A stretch of DNA of 64,000 nt from Terracoccus sp. 273MFTsu3.1. GTDB taxonomy: Bacteria > Actinomycetota > Actinomycetes > Actinomycetales > Dermatophilaceae. Below the pieces are notes generated by a model that saw nothing but the letters and a program-made list of their open reading frames with translations, ran no database searches and was not told the origin of the DNA. Location: positions 415,305 through 479,304 of the forward strand of contig NZ_KB911823.1 of NCBI RefSeq assembly GCF_000383675.1. The letters are read 5' to 3'. Shown here one piece after another: positions 51,399-59,658 of this stretch (position 1 is the first letter of the stretch; every line of letters begins with the position of its first letter). Position numbers and translations under genes: made by a program.

Positions 51399-51753
51399 CG
51401 ACGATCGTCATCTCCTCTATGTCGGTGGCCCACGCGCGCCGGCGGGTGGACCGCCCGTCATCGTTCGAACTCTCCTGACCGACACCTGCCCACCGTCCAC
51501 GCGCCTCAAACGTCCGCGATGGGGTCTGGATGGCGCCCCGTCTGCCACGGGCGTCGACGGTCGCTGCGTCGAGACCGCGGCCACCACCCGCGACAGGGAG
51601 GTCACTGCCGTGACGCCTGGATCGACGGACGTCGGGGTGGGTACGGGCGGGGTGGACGTCGACGGCCTCTGTGCGTCCGCCTCCGTGCGTCTGCCGCCGA
51701 GACGGACAGCGCCGCCGTCGACGTCGTTGCCGAGAGACTGACAGGAAGTCGCC
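51399..51753. other. 355-bp intergenic region between two divergent GAF-ANTAR genes
   Basis: Contains the start-proximal palindrome GACGATCGTC (51400-51409) and the ribosome site ACAGGAAG before 51754. I see no tRNA, tandem-hairpin ANTAR target or credible ORF. Long enough for two promoters, but no consensus -35/-10 pair stands out. Confidence 0.5.
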
Positions 51754-52506
51754 ATGAACGAGACCACGACCGAACGCCGGTCCGCCCACCTCCGAGAGGT
51801 GGCCGCGGACTACCAGAGGCTGGCGGAGCAGCTGGCGCAGTCCGACGAAGCCGATGCCTTCGCCGCGGTGGCCGGCCTGGCGCTGGCACGGGTGCCACAT
51901 GCCGACGCTGCCAGCATCACCACCCTGAGGCACGGTCGCTTCGTCACCGCCGCCGCGACGAACGACGTGGCACGCAGAGCCGACAGCCTCCAGTACGAGA
52001 TCGGGTCCGGCCCCTGCGTCGACGCCATCGTGGACCGCACCGTCTACCAGCCCGAGGACCTTGCGGACGACCCCCGCTGGCCCGAGTACGGGGCGAGGGT
52101 GGTGGCAGAGCTCGGACTGCACAGCATGTTGTCCTTCCGGATGAACCTCGAGTCCACCGGAGTCATCGCCGGCCTGAACTTCTATGCCGTGCAGCCGGCC
52201 GCCTTCGACGACCATGACCTCGCCGAGGGTCTGCTGCTCACCACGCACGCCGCCCAGGCCGTCACCGCCGCACACTTCCGCAGTCGCGCCCTGAACCTCG
52301 AACAGGCCCTGGCGTCCAACCGCGACATCGGGACCGCGATCGGTGTCCTCGTCGCCCAGCACAAGGTCACCCGTGACCAGGCGTTCGACCTGTTGCGCAT
52401 CGCGAGCCAGAACAGCAACCGCAAGCTGCACGAGATCGCCCTCGGCGTCATCGACACCGGCACCGTGGACGTGACGCCGCACAGCGGTGCCGCGGGAGGT
52501 GCGTAG
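51754..52506 (+). CDS. GAF-ANTAR domain regulator (2 of 3)
   Basis: 250-aa protein. GAF domain about 30-170 (ASITTLRHGRFVTAAATNDV, QYEIGSGPCVDAIVDRTVYQ, RMNLESTGVIAGLNFYAVQP), ANTAR domain about 185-240 (ALASNRDIGTAIGVLVAQHK then VTRDQAFDLLRIASQNSNRK), the best-preserved ANTAR of the three, with the aromatic/basic RNA-binding face. Probably senses a small ligand or redox cue and antiterminates transcription. AGGAAG before ATG. Divergent from GAF-ANTAR 1. Confidence 0.93.
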   Translation: MNETTTERRSAHLREVAADYQRLAEQLAQSDEADAFAAVAGLALARVPHADAASITTLRHGRFVTAAATNDVARRADSLQYEIGSGPCVDAIVDRTVYQPEDLADDPRWPEYGARVVAELGLHSMLSFRMNLESTGVIAGLNFYAVQPAAFDDHDLAEGLLLTTHAAQAVTAAHFRSRALNLEQALASNRDIGTAIGVLVAQHKVTRDQAFDLLRIASQNSNRKLHEIALGVIDTGTVDVTPHSGAAGGA

Positions 52507-52638
52507 CGGCTGCGCCGAGGCGCACGGTGTCCCGGCGGTCTCCGAGTCGTCGTGGTCAACCCGGCAGCTCTCCCCTGTCCTCGGACGACGGCGTCATCCA
52601 CCGTCGAGCGGCTCTCGTCCGCGCTGGGCGCAGAGGCC

Positions 52639-52660
52639 TACACTGAGAGCGCGTCGCGCT
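52639..52660 (+). promoter_or_regulatory. Putative promoter with overlapping palindrome upstream of the GH3 gene
   Basis: TACACT (52639-52644) is a good -10 hexamer. A perfect 13-bp palindrome AGCGCGTCGCGCT (52648-52660) covers the expected transcription start, 30 bp before the ATG at 52690. Position suggests a repressor site. No clear -35. Confidence 0.4.
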
Positions 52661-52689
52661 GAGTTCCTTTGAATGGTAGGTGGATCGCC

Positions 52690-54168
52690 ATGCGTCCCTT
52701 CCCGCGACGTTCGCCCGCGGCGTATGCCGTCGCCGCCCTGGCTCCTGTCACCGTCGTTGCGCTCGCCCTTCCGGCCGCGACGCTCGTCGGCGCCGGTCCG
52801 GCAGGCACGGCCGAGCCACTCGTCGTGCCCGCCGACACGGTCGCCGCCACCGTGAGCCCGGTCGACCAGGCCCGGGCGGCCTACAACCGGATGACGACGG
52901 CACAGAGGGTCGGGCAGCTCTTCATGGTCGGCGGTGCCGTGACCGGTCTGGGTTCGGCCACGACGACGGCGATCAGCAGGTACCACGTCGGCAACCTCAT
53001 CCTCATGGGCCGCACCACCGCGGGCGCTCCGCCCGTGCGGTACCTCACGGGTCGAGCCGAGACCTTGACGTCGAGCGCGGCGACGGCCGGGGTGCCGCTG
53101 TTCATCGCCGCAGACCAGGAGGGCGGATTCGTGCAGGTCCTCCAGGGGCCGGGCTTCTCGCGCATGCCGACCGCCCTGACGCAGGGCACGTGGACGGACA
53201 CGTCGCTCACGGCATCCGCCCGGACGTGGGGCACTCAGGTGATGCGCTCGGGCGTCGACGTCGACCTCGCACCGGTGATGGACACTGTCGCGAAGAGCTT
53301 CGCGAGCCTCAACAAGCCGATCGGCTTCTACCAGCGGGAGTACGGGTACACCCCGTCCGTCGTCGCCGACAAGGGCACGACCTTCCTCAAGGGGATGCGA
53401 GCATCCGGTCTCGCCATGACGGCCAAGCACTTCCCCGGACTCGGTCGGGTGACCGGAAACACCGACACGACAGCGGGGGTGACCGACACGGTGACGACCC
53501 GCACGTCCACCGACATCACGCCGTTCCGAGCCGCGATCAGCGCCGGTGCGCACCTGCTCATGGTGTCGTCGGCCTACTACTCCCGCATCGACGCGTCCCA
53601 CCCGGCGGTCTTCTCCCCCACGGTGATCCGCGCCATGATCCGCGGCGACCTGGGTTTCACGGGCGTCGTCATCAGCGACGACCTGGGAAACGCCAAGCAG
53701 GTGGCCGCCTGGTCGCCCGGGGCCCGTGCCGTCGGGTTCATCAACGCCGGCGGTGACGTCGTGCTGACCGGCAACCCCTCCGTCGTCCCGGCGATGGTCG
53801 CTGCCGTGACCGCCCGAGCCGCCTCCGACAGCGTGTTCCGCGGTCGCGTCCAGACAGCGGTCATGCGCGTGCTGACGGTCAAGGCGCAGTACGGCCTGCT
53901 CGCTCCACGGCTCCCGGTCACGGGCTACTTCGGGCCTCTGACGAAGACGGCCCTGCAGCGCTGGCTCGGCATCGCCCAGACCGGAGTCTTCGACAGCGCG
54001 ACGATCCGCGCCCTCCAGGCCCGGGTCGGCGCGCCTGTCGTCGGCGTCTGGGGACCGCGCTCGATGGCGGCCCTACAGGGCTATCTCGGCCTGTACCTCG
54101 ACGGGGCGGCGACGTGGAACGCCCGGACCGTCGCCGGACTGCAGCGGTACCTCGACACGCAGCTCTGA
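52690..54168 (+). CDS. Secreted GH3 family glycosidase with peptidoglycan-binding-like C-terminus
   Basis: 492 aa. Signal peptide 1-42 (RRSPAAYAVAALAPVTVVAL). Glycoside hydrolase family 3 catalytic domain about 55-405, NagZ-like: FIAADQEGGFVQ, VDVDLAPVMD, KHFPGLG at 246-252 and nucleophile Asp330 in VVISDDLG. Residues 420-492 carry PG-binding-like repeats (GYFGPLTKTALQRWLG, GVWGPRSMAALQGYLG). In bacterial N-acetylglucosaminidases the KHFPG motif continues x4-D-[ST]-H with a catalytic His; here the position reads N257-T258-D259, so His is replaced by Asp. Start chosen for AGGTGG upstream. Likely acts on cell-wall glycans outside the cell, but activity may differ from NagZ. Confidence 0.88.
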   Translation: MRPFPRRSPAAYAVAALAPVTVVALALPAATLVGAGPAGTAEPLVVPADTVAATVSPVDQARAAYNRMTTAQRVGQLFMVGGAVTGLGSATTTAISRYHVGNLILMGRTTAGAPPVRYLTGRAETLTSSAATAGVPLFIAADQEGGFVQVLQGPGFSRMPTALTQGTWTDTSLTASARTWGTQVMRSGVDVDLAPVMDTVAKSFASLNKPIGFYQREYGYTPSVVADKGTTFLKGMRASGLAMTAKHFPGLGRVTGNTDTTAGVTDTVTTRTSTDITPFRAAISAGAHLLMVSSAYYSRIDASHPAVFSPTVIRAMIRGDLGFTGVVISDDLGNAKQVAAWSPGARAVGFINAGGDVVLTGNPSVVPAMVAAVTARAASDSVFRGRVQTAVMRVLTVKAQYGLLAPRLPVTGYFGPLTKTALQRWLGIAQTGVFDSATIRALQARVGAPVVGVWGPRSMAALQGYLGLYLDGAATWNARTVAGLQRYLDTQL

Positions 54169-54291
54169 GGGCCGACCGGCAGATCGCGGAACCTCGGGGT
54201 AGCCCGCGAGGCCCGGTGTCATCGCTGGGTATGTGCCCCCCGTGAGCCGACCCGCTGCCCGTGCCGCCCACCGCACTCCCCGGTACGTCCG

Positions 54292-55389
54292 GTGACAGGG
54301 GCGGTGCGGCTGACCGCTGACTCGACACCGTCGTCGCGGCTCGAAGCCCTCGTCGACGAGCTCCGGGTCCGGCTCCAGGACGGGAGCGACCCCGTGGCGT
54401 CGACCGACCTCGTGCGTTCGCGGCCCGACGACTTCCCGCGGCCCGGCACGGGTTCGACCCGCACCCTCTGGGAGTCGCTGGCCTCCGTCGCGGCCGTCGA
54501 CCTGACGGCGGCCCGCACCCTCGAACCCCACCTCGACGCCTTGGCGATCCTCGCGGAGGCGCGCTCCGTGGGCCACCCGGTCCCATCGGGCGTGCCCGAC
54601 GGTGCCTCGTGGGGAGTCTTCGCCGCGGAGGGCCCCGGTGTCCGGCTCGAGGCGCGCGACGACTCGGCCAGAGCCGCGGGCGCCGTGAGGCTGCACGGCA
54701 CCAAGCCGTGGTGCTCCCTGGCCGGATCGCTGTCGCACGCCCTCGTCACCGCCTGGGACAGCGACACCACCCGGCGGTTGTATGCCGTCCGCCTGGGTTC
54801 GTCGAACGGCGTGACCGTCCAGCCCTCGGCCTGGTTCGCCCGGGGTCTGACCGCCGTGCCCAGCGGCCCGGTCGACTTCGACGGCGCCGAGGCGGTCCCC
54901 GTCGGTCCGACGGGTTGGTACCTCGAGCGGCCCGGGTTCGCCTGGGGTGGCATGGGCGTGGCGGCCGTCTGGTACGGCGGCGCGGTGGGAGTCGCCCGCC
55001 GCCTGCTGCGCCGGGGTCGCGAGCCCGACCAGATCGCGCAGATGCACGTGGGGGCCGTCGACGCCGACCTGTGGGCGGCCCGCGCGTGCCTCGACGACGC
55101 CGCGGCCCGGGTCGACGACGGACGCGCGACGGGTGAGGACGGCGGCCTGCTCGCCCTGCGGGTCCGGCACGTCGTGGCCCGAGCCGCGGAGTCCGTGGTC
55201 GAGCGCGTCGGCCACGCGACCGGACCGGCACCCCTGGCCCTCGACGACGACCACGCCGCGCGCGTCGCGGACCTGCAGCTCTACCTGCGGCAGGAGCATG
55301 CCGAGCGCGACGAGGCTGCCCTCGGTCGACAGGTCCTCGAGCGTCACGTGCTCGACGGCGGCAACGGCACGGAGCGGCCACCGTGGTGA
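54292..55389 (+). CDS. Acyl-CoA dehydrogenase-like flavoprotein
   Basis: 365-aa protein with weak but consistent acyl-CoA-dehydrogenase features: helical N domain, a middle segment GAVRLHGTKPWCSLAGSLSH and a C-terminal helical domain with AWGGMGVAAVWYGGAVGVAR and LRVRHVVARAAESVV. I cannot place a catalytic Glu, so it may bind flavin without classical dehydrogenation. The GTG start is uncertain (another GTG at 54304). First of three genes joined by 4-nt overlaps with a PIG-L/methyltransferase fusion and a GT2 enzyme, a grouping that suggests a specialised glycolipid or modified-sugar pathway rather than beta-oxidation. Confidence 0.78.
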   Translation: MTGAVRLTADSTPSSRLEALVDELRVRLQDGSDPVASTDLVRSRPDDFPRPGTGSTRTLWESLASVAAVDLTAARTLEPHLDALAILAEARSVGHPVPSGVPDGASWGVFAAEGPGVRLEARDDSARAAGAVRLHGTKPWCSLAGSLSHALVTAWDSDTTRRLYAVRLGSSNGVTVQPSAWFARGLTAVPSGPVDFDGAEAVPVGPTGWYLERPGFAWGGMGVAAVWYGGAVGVARRLLRRGREPDQIAQMHVGAVDADLWAARACLDDAAARVDDGRATGEDGGLLALRVRHVVARAAESVVERVGHATGPAPLALDDDHAARVADLQLYLRQEHAERDEAALGRQVLERHVLDGGNGTERPPW

Positions 55390-56735
55390 CCCGCGCGCGG
55401 GCCTTCACGCACTCCGAGCCGGGCACGGCGGAGACCCGGTGGCGCGAGCGACCCGAGTGGGCCGACCTCGGGCCCGCGGACGCACTGCTCTCCGGGTGCG
55501 GTCGTCTCGTCGTCGTCGCTGCGCACCCCGACGACGAGACGCTCGCGGCGGGAGGGCTCATCGTTCTCGCAGCACGAGCCGGACTCGAGGTGACGGTCGT
55601 GCTGCTCACCGACGGTGAGGCCTCGCATCCCGCTTCCCCCACCCTGTCCAGCCGCGACCTGGCCACGCTCCGGGTCGAGGAGTCCCGCGCGGCGCTGGCT
55701 CGGCTCGCGCCGTCCGCGACGATCGAGCGGCTCGGGCTGCCGGACGGCCGCCTGGCGGACTGCCCCGCCGAGACCGTCGCGGGCCTCGTCGACGTCGTCG
55801 GCGAGCGCGGCGGTGACACCGTCGTCGTCGCCCCATGGCGGTACGACGGCCATGCCGACCACGACGCGGCCGGGCGGGCCGCGGGCGTGGCCTGCCGGCG
55901 TACAGACGCGGTGTTGTGGGAGTACCCCCTGTGGCTGTGGCACTGGTGCGAGCCGGAACGCGCCCCGTGGTCGGACCTCCACGGCCTGGCCCTCGACGCC
56001 GACGTGCGAGCGGCGAAGCAGGAGGCTGTCGCGCTGCACCGCACCCAGGTGGCTCCGGTCTCCGGCGAGCCCGGGGACGAGGCCGTCCTCCACGAGGACA
56101 TGCTCGCCCACTTCGCCCGGCCCCTCGAGGTCTTCCTCCGACTGGAGCTGCCGACCGACGACAGCCTCGACGAGCTCCACGACTCGTCCGACGACCCGTG
56201 GCAGGTGCGCACGAGCTGGTACGAGCAGCGCAAGCGCGCCATCACCCTCGCGGCCCTCCCGCGCGAACGGTACGGCCGCGCGCTCGAGGTCGGTGGGTCC
56301 GTCGGGGCGCTCGCGGAGGACCTCGCGACCCGGTGCGACCGTCTCGTCGTCGTCGACGAGAGCGAGGCTGCCGTCGAGGCCGCGCGCTCCTCGCTGCGAG
56401 GGCTCGAGCACGTCGAGGTCGTGTCCGGCAGCGTCCCGGAGGACTGGCCGGAGGGCCCGTTCGACCTCGTCGTCGTCTCGGAGGTCGGGTACTTCCTGAG
56501 CCCGGCGCGGCTGCGTCGGCTCGTGAGCCGGGTCGATGCCTCCCTCTCGGACGACGGCGCGGTCGTGCTGTGCCACTGGCGCCACCCCGTGCGGGGCTGG
56601 CCGCTCGACGGCCCGCGGGTCCACGAGCTGTGGACCGGCTCGTCCGCCCTGCCCGTGGTGGCCACGCACCTCGAGGCCGACTTCCGACTCGACGTGCTGT
56701 CGACGTCCACGGCGCACCGGGCGGGCTCGCGGTGA
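55386..56735 (+). CDS. Bifunctional PIG-L deacetylase / SAM-dependent methyltransferase
   Basis: 449-aa fusion. N-terminal PIG-L/LmbE zinc deacetylase (about 35-250) with AAHPDDE at 46-51 and the HxxH ligand YDGHADHD. The C-terminal class I methyltransferase (about 290-420) has a NodS-like glycine motif ALEVGGSVGALAEDLA and the acidic VVVDES. PIG-L enzymes deacetylate N-acetylglucosaminyl compounds; a coupled methyltransferase would modify the product. GTG 55386 overlaps the previous stop by 4 nt, and its stop overlaps the next start. This fusion recurs in actinobacteria next to acyl-CoA-dehydrogenase-like and GT2 genes (recalled). Product unknown. Confidence 0.88.
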   Translation: MTRARAFTHSEPGTAETRWRERPEWADLGPADALLSGCGRLVVVAAHPDDETLAAGGLIVLAARAGLEVTVVLLTDGEASHPASPTLSSRDLATLRVEESRAALARLAPSATIERLGLPDGRLADCPAETVAGLVDVVGERGGDTVVVAPWRYDGHADHDAAGRAAGVACRRTDAVLWEYPLWLWHWCEPERAPWSDLHGLALDADVRAAKQEAVALHRTQVAPVSGEPGDEAVLHEDMLAHFARPLEVFLRLELPTDDSLDELHDSSDDPWQVRTSWYEQRKRAITLAALPRERYGRALEVGGSVGALAEDLATRCDRLVVVDESEAAVEAARSSLRGLEHVEVVSGSVPEDWPEGPFDLVVVSEVGYFLSPARLRRLVSRVDASLSDDGAVVLCHWRHPVRGWPLDGPRVHELWTGSSALPVVATHLEADFRLDVLSTSTAHRAGSR

Positions 56736-57460
56736 CGGCCCCCCTCCCCCCTCCCTTGACCCACGTGCACGTGATCGTCCCGGCGAACGACGAGGAGGCC
56801 CTGCTTCCCCGCGCCCTCGCCTCCATCGAGAGCGCCGTCGCAGAGCTGCATAGGTCACGACCCGACGTCCAGGCTCGCGTCGTCCTCGTCCTCGACGCCT
56901 GCGTCGACCGTTCACGCGAGGTCGCCGCCCGGCACCGCGATGTCAGCGTCGTCGAGGTCGACCGTCGGTGCGTCGGTGCCGCACGTGCCCACGGCGTCAC
57001 CGTCGCGACGGCCGACGTCGCCGAGCCGGAGACCAGTCGTCACTGGCTGGCCGGCACGGACGCGGACTGCGTGGTCCCGGCCGACTGGCTCGTCCGGCAG
57101 GTCATGCTCGCCGACGCCGGCCTCGATCTCGTGACCGGCACCGTGCAACCGGACGACGAGCTCGACCCCGACTCCCTCGCCCGGTGGCACGCCCTGCACC
57201 AGCTGCGTGACGGCCACCCGCACGTCCACGGCGCCAACCTCGGCGTCCGGCTCTCTGCCTACGTGGCGGCCGGGGGCTTCGAGCCGCTCGCGGTCCACGA
57301 GGACGTGGGCCTCGTCGAACGTGTCCGTGCGTCCGGGGCCGCCTGTCACGCCAGCTCGTCGGTGCACGTGCGCACCTCGGGCCGCACGCAGGGACGCACG
57401 CCCGGTGGCTTCGCGGACTATCTCGGGGCGCTGGCTGCGCAGGGTTCACTCACCGGTTGA
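56732..57460 (+). CDS. GT2-family glycosyltransferase
   Basis: 242-aa GT-A fold glycosyltransferase: nucleotide-binding start HVIVPANDEEALLPRALASI, the metal-binding DxD in GTDADCVVPADW, and GANLGVRLSAYVAAGGFEPL with the acceptor-side VHEDVGL. No membrane segments; cytoplasmic, membrane-associated at most. GTG inside the previous stop codon (4-nt overlap). As third gene of the ACAD/PIG-L-methyltransferase/GT2 operon it probably attaches the sugar that PIG-L and the methyltransferase modify. Donor and acceptor unknown. Confidence 0.88.
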   Translation: MTAPLPPPLTHVHVIVPANDEEALLPRALASIESAVAELHRSRPDVQARVVLVLDACVDRSREVAARHRDVSVVEVDRRCVGAARAHGVTVATADVAEPETSRHWLAGTDADCVVPADWLVRQVMLADAGLDLVTGTVQPDDELDPDSLARWHALHQLRDGHPHVHGANLGVRLSAYVAAGGFEPLAVHEDVGLVERVRASGAACHASSSVHVRTSGRTQGRTPGGFADYLGALAAQGSLTG

Positions 57461-57547
57461 GAGTCCGGCCCGACACGCGGCCGGTCGAGTCCACGCTGGG
57501 CCCGTCGGTGTCTCCTCATCGGGCCGACGCGGTGCCATCATGCACCT

Positions 57548-58288
57548 ATGACCACGCACCGCCCCGACACGACGGTGGGCGACGTCTCCGGTCTGGACGC
57601 CGCAACCGTCGTCACGAGTCTGGCCCGGGACCTGGCCGAGGCACCCGGAGTGCTGCCCACCCTCCACGAGATCGCCTCGAGGTCGGTCGACCTCGTGCCC
57701 TGCGACTGGGCGGCCGTCGCCGTCGCGGAGCACTTCACGCGGCAACGGGCCCGACTGGCCGACTCGACCGACGATGCGCTCATGGAGAGAGTGGCCGAGG
57801 CCGCGGCCGAGGCGGGCGACAGCCCTGGCCTGGCTGCATTCGAGACCGGCGAGACCGTGCGGTGCGACGACCTCGCGCACGAGTGCAGGTTCACGGCATA
57901 CGCCGCACAGCTCGTCGCTCACACGCCCATCCGGGCCGTGCTGTCGGTCCCCCTGCGCTTCCACGACGCGACTGTCGGCGTGCTCACCCTCTACAGCGCC
58001 CGGCCCCACGCGTTCGACGAGTCGTCGGTCGCCCGAGCGGCCCTCGTCGCCGAGCACGCCGCCATCGCCGTGGAGGCGGCCCGCAGCGACGACCGCGCTG
58101 CCCAGCTGCAGGCGGCCCTGGAGCACAGCCGCACCATCGGGGCGGCAATCGGCATCCTCGTCGAGCGTCACCGCATCCTGCCCGACGAGGCGTTCCAGAT
58201 GCTGCGCGAGACGAGCCAGCACACCAACCGCAAGCTCGCGCAGGTGGCGACCGACCTCCTCGAGACCGGAGCCCTGCCCGAGGTGTGA
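57548..58288 (+). CDS. GAF-ANTAR domain regulator (3 of 3)
   Basis: 246-aa protein: GAF domain about 35-175 (VPCDWAAVAVAEHFTRQRAR, VRCDDLAHECRFTAYAAQLV, RAVLSVPLRFHDATVGVLTL), ANTAR domain about 185-240 (ALEHSRTIGAAIGILVERHR then ILPDEAFQMLRETSQHTNRK). It is closer in layout to the regulator at 51754 than to that at 50697. ATG start; no strong ribosome site. It follows the GT2 operon by 87 bp in the same direction but probably has its own promoter. Confidence 0.93.
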   Translation: MTTHRPDTTVGDVSGLDAATVVTSLARDLAEAPGVLPTLHEIASRSVDLVPCDWAAVAVAEHFTRQRARLADSTDDALMERVAEAAAEAGDSPGLAAFETGETVRCDDLAHECRFTAYAAQLVAHTPIRAVLSVPLRFHDATVGVLTLYSARPHAFDESSVARAALVAEHAAIAVEAARSDDRAAQLQAALEHSRTIGAAIGILVERHRILPDEAFQMLRETSQHTNRKLAQVATDLLETGALPEV

Positions 58289-58317
58289 CCGCGTCACGTC
58301 CTCAATGCCGAGGCAGG

Positions 58318-58355
58318 TCAGGGCAGGCCCTGCGCTTCAGGGCAGGCCTTGCGCC
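58318..58355 (+). repeat. Two tandem 19-bp repeats between convergent genes
   Basis: TCAGGGCAGGCCCTGCGCT and TCAGGGCAGGCCTTGCGCC follow each other; the first copy contains a CAGGGC/GCCCTG mini-hairpin with a 2-nt loop. Direct repeats GCGTCACGTCC (58291-58301 and 58371-58381) flank the region. Might act as a bidirectional terminator. Confidence 0.6.
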
Positions 58356-58381
58356 CGCGCTCGCCGGTGCGTCACGTCCAC

Positions 58382-58705
58382 CTATGCGGCTGGGGGGAGG
58401 AGCTGCGCCAGGGCGTCACCCATGCGGTCCCGGCTCGCGCCGTTGCGCCCGATGTTCCCGAGGCCGAACTGGAGGTTCGAGGACAGCGTCACCTGGACGG
58501 TGCCCGGGGCGACCTCACGGATGCGGGCCGTGACCTTCTCTCCGAACGACAGCACCATCCGCCCGGCGGTGAAGACGAAGATGCCGGTCGCAGCGTCCGA
58601 GGAGAGGTGCTGCATCCCCGCACGGCGCGCTGCCTCCTCGAGGGCCGTGACTGCCTCGCCGCCGCTCGCCCGGAAGGTCATCGACCGCGTGTTCCTTGCG
58701 CTCAT
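58382..58705 (-). CDS. Small hypothetical protein
   Basis: 107-aa protein. The pattern RSMTFRASGGEAVTALEEAA, then GIFVFTAGRMVLSFGEKVTA and GTVQVTLSSNLQFGLGNIGR, suggests a small alpha/beta domain with beta-hairpins, like the transthyretin- or SRPBCC-scale DUFs seen in Actinobacteria. No signal peptide or catalytic motif. GGTGAG directly before ATG. Convergent with GAF-ANTAR 3, divergent from the DUF4203-like gene. Function unknown. Confidence 0.65.
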   Translation of the reverse strand: MSARNTRSMTFRASGGEAVTALEEAARRAGMQHLSSDAATGIFVFTAGRMVLSFGEKVTARIREVAPGTVQVTLSSNLQFGLGNIGRNGASRDRMGDALAQLLPPAA

Positions 58706-58871
58706 CTCACCGATCCTCAGCCGACGCCATTCGCAGGGCCGCGGTGGGGTCCGAGTCCAGCGCCGGCCCCGCGGCCGACCATCCGGCGTACACACGAGAG
58801 TAGCGAGACCACGGCGGTTGCGCGTGGTCCCGAGGAGCCGCATTCACGTCCGCACCGAACTCCGTGAGCCC

Positions 58872-58877
58872 TACAGT
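58872..58877 (+). promoter_or_regulatory. -10 element of a probable leaderless promoter
   Basis: TACAGT ends 5 nt before the A of the ATG at 58883. That spacing puts the transcription start on the start codon, as in leaderless actinobacterial mRNAs, and no ribosome site is present. Confidence 0.45.
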
Positions 58878-58882
58878 TGGGC

Positions 58883-59521
58883 ATGGCAGACATCATGCTT
58901 GGCCTCTTCGCGATCGTTGCCGGCGGCTTCATGCTCTTCGCCGGACAGCTGGCGTTGCGCCTGGTCCTCCCCATCTGGGGCTTCTTCGCCGGGTTTGCTT
59001 TCGGGGCAGGGCTTTTCGCGAAGCTCGCTGATGAGCGCGTCCTCGGCACCGTGCTCGGTTGGGTGGCAGGATTCGTGTGCGCCCTGGTCTTCGCCCTCCT
59101 CGCGTACCTCTACTTCGCGGTGGCGGTCGTTCTCGCCATGGCTGCGTTCGGCTTCGCGATCGGTTCGGGACTCGTCGTCGCTTTGGGCATCGACTGGAAC
59201 TGGGTTGCCGTCCTGGTGGGCATCGCCGTCGGCGCGCTGCTCGGCCTCGTGGCGGTCATCGGGAACCTGCCGATGATCGTGCTGGCTGTCCTCAGCTCGA
59301 TCGCCGGGGCCGTCAGCGTCGTCGCCGGGCTGATGCTGCTGGTGGGGGCGATCGACTCCGCCGACTTCACCCGGAGCACCTTCACGCAGACGGTCCACAC
59401 CAGCTGGGTCTGGTACCTGACCCTGCTGGCCCTTGCCCTGATCGGCATCGTCGCCCAGACCCGTCAGCGGCTGGCGATGCGCCGCACGATCCAGGAGACC
59501 TGGTACGTCGAGAGTCGCTGA
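58883..59521 (+). CDS. DUF4203-like multi-spanning membrane protein
   Basis: 212-aa protein with seven hydrophobic segments and very short loops, in the style of the TM7S3/DUF4203 group: PIWGFFAGFAFGAGLF, GWVAGFVCALVFALLAYLYF, FAIGSGLVVALGI and so on, ending in a basic tail RQRLAMRRTIQE. Role unknown; membrane homeostasis is a guess. The ATG has no ribosome site but a -10 hexamer directly before it, suggesting a leaderless mRNA. Slightly lower GC than its neighbours. Stands alone. Confidence 0.8.
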   Translation: MADIMLGLFAIVAGGFMLFAGQLALRLVLPIWGFFAGFAFGAGLFAKLADERVLGTVLGWVAGFVCALVFALLAYLYFAVAVVLAMAAFGFAIGSGLVVALGIDWNWVAVLVGIAVGALLGLVAVIGNLPMIVLAVLSSIAGAVSVVAGLMLLVGAIDSADFTRSTFTQTVHTSWVWYLTLLALALIGIVAQTRQRLAMRRTIQETWYVESR

Positions 59522-59658
59522 CGAGGCGGCGGTACTCGGGGCCGCCGCTGGCGGGCTCGGCGGCGAGGATCTTGCGGTCGAGCGCGAGCGACCTGGCGGC
59601 TGCGAAGCGATCGAGCCTGCGTTGCGCGCCGCGCGACTTCCGGGGTTCGATGGTCGGT

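Noticed and set aside
51790..51810. Palindrome-like CACCTCCGAGAGGTG resembling the same motif
   Set aside because: It lies inside the GAF-ANTAR coding sequence and is explained by codons; no promoter context.
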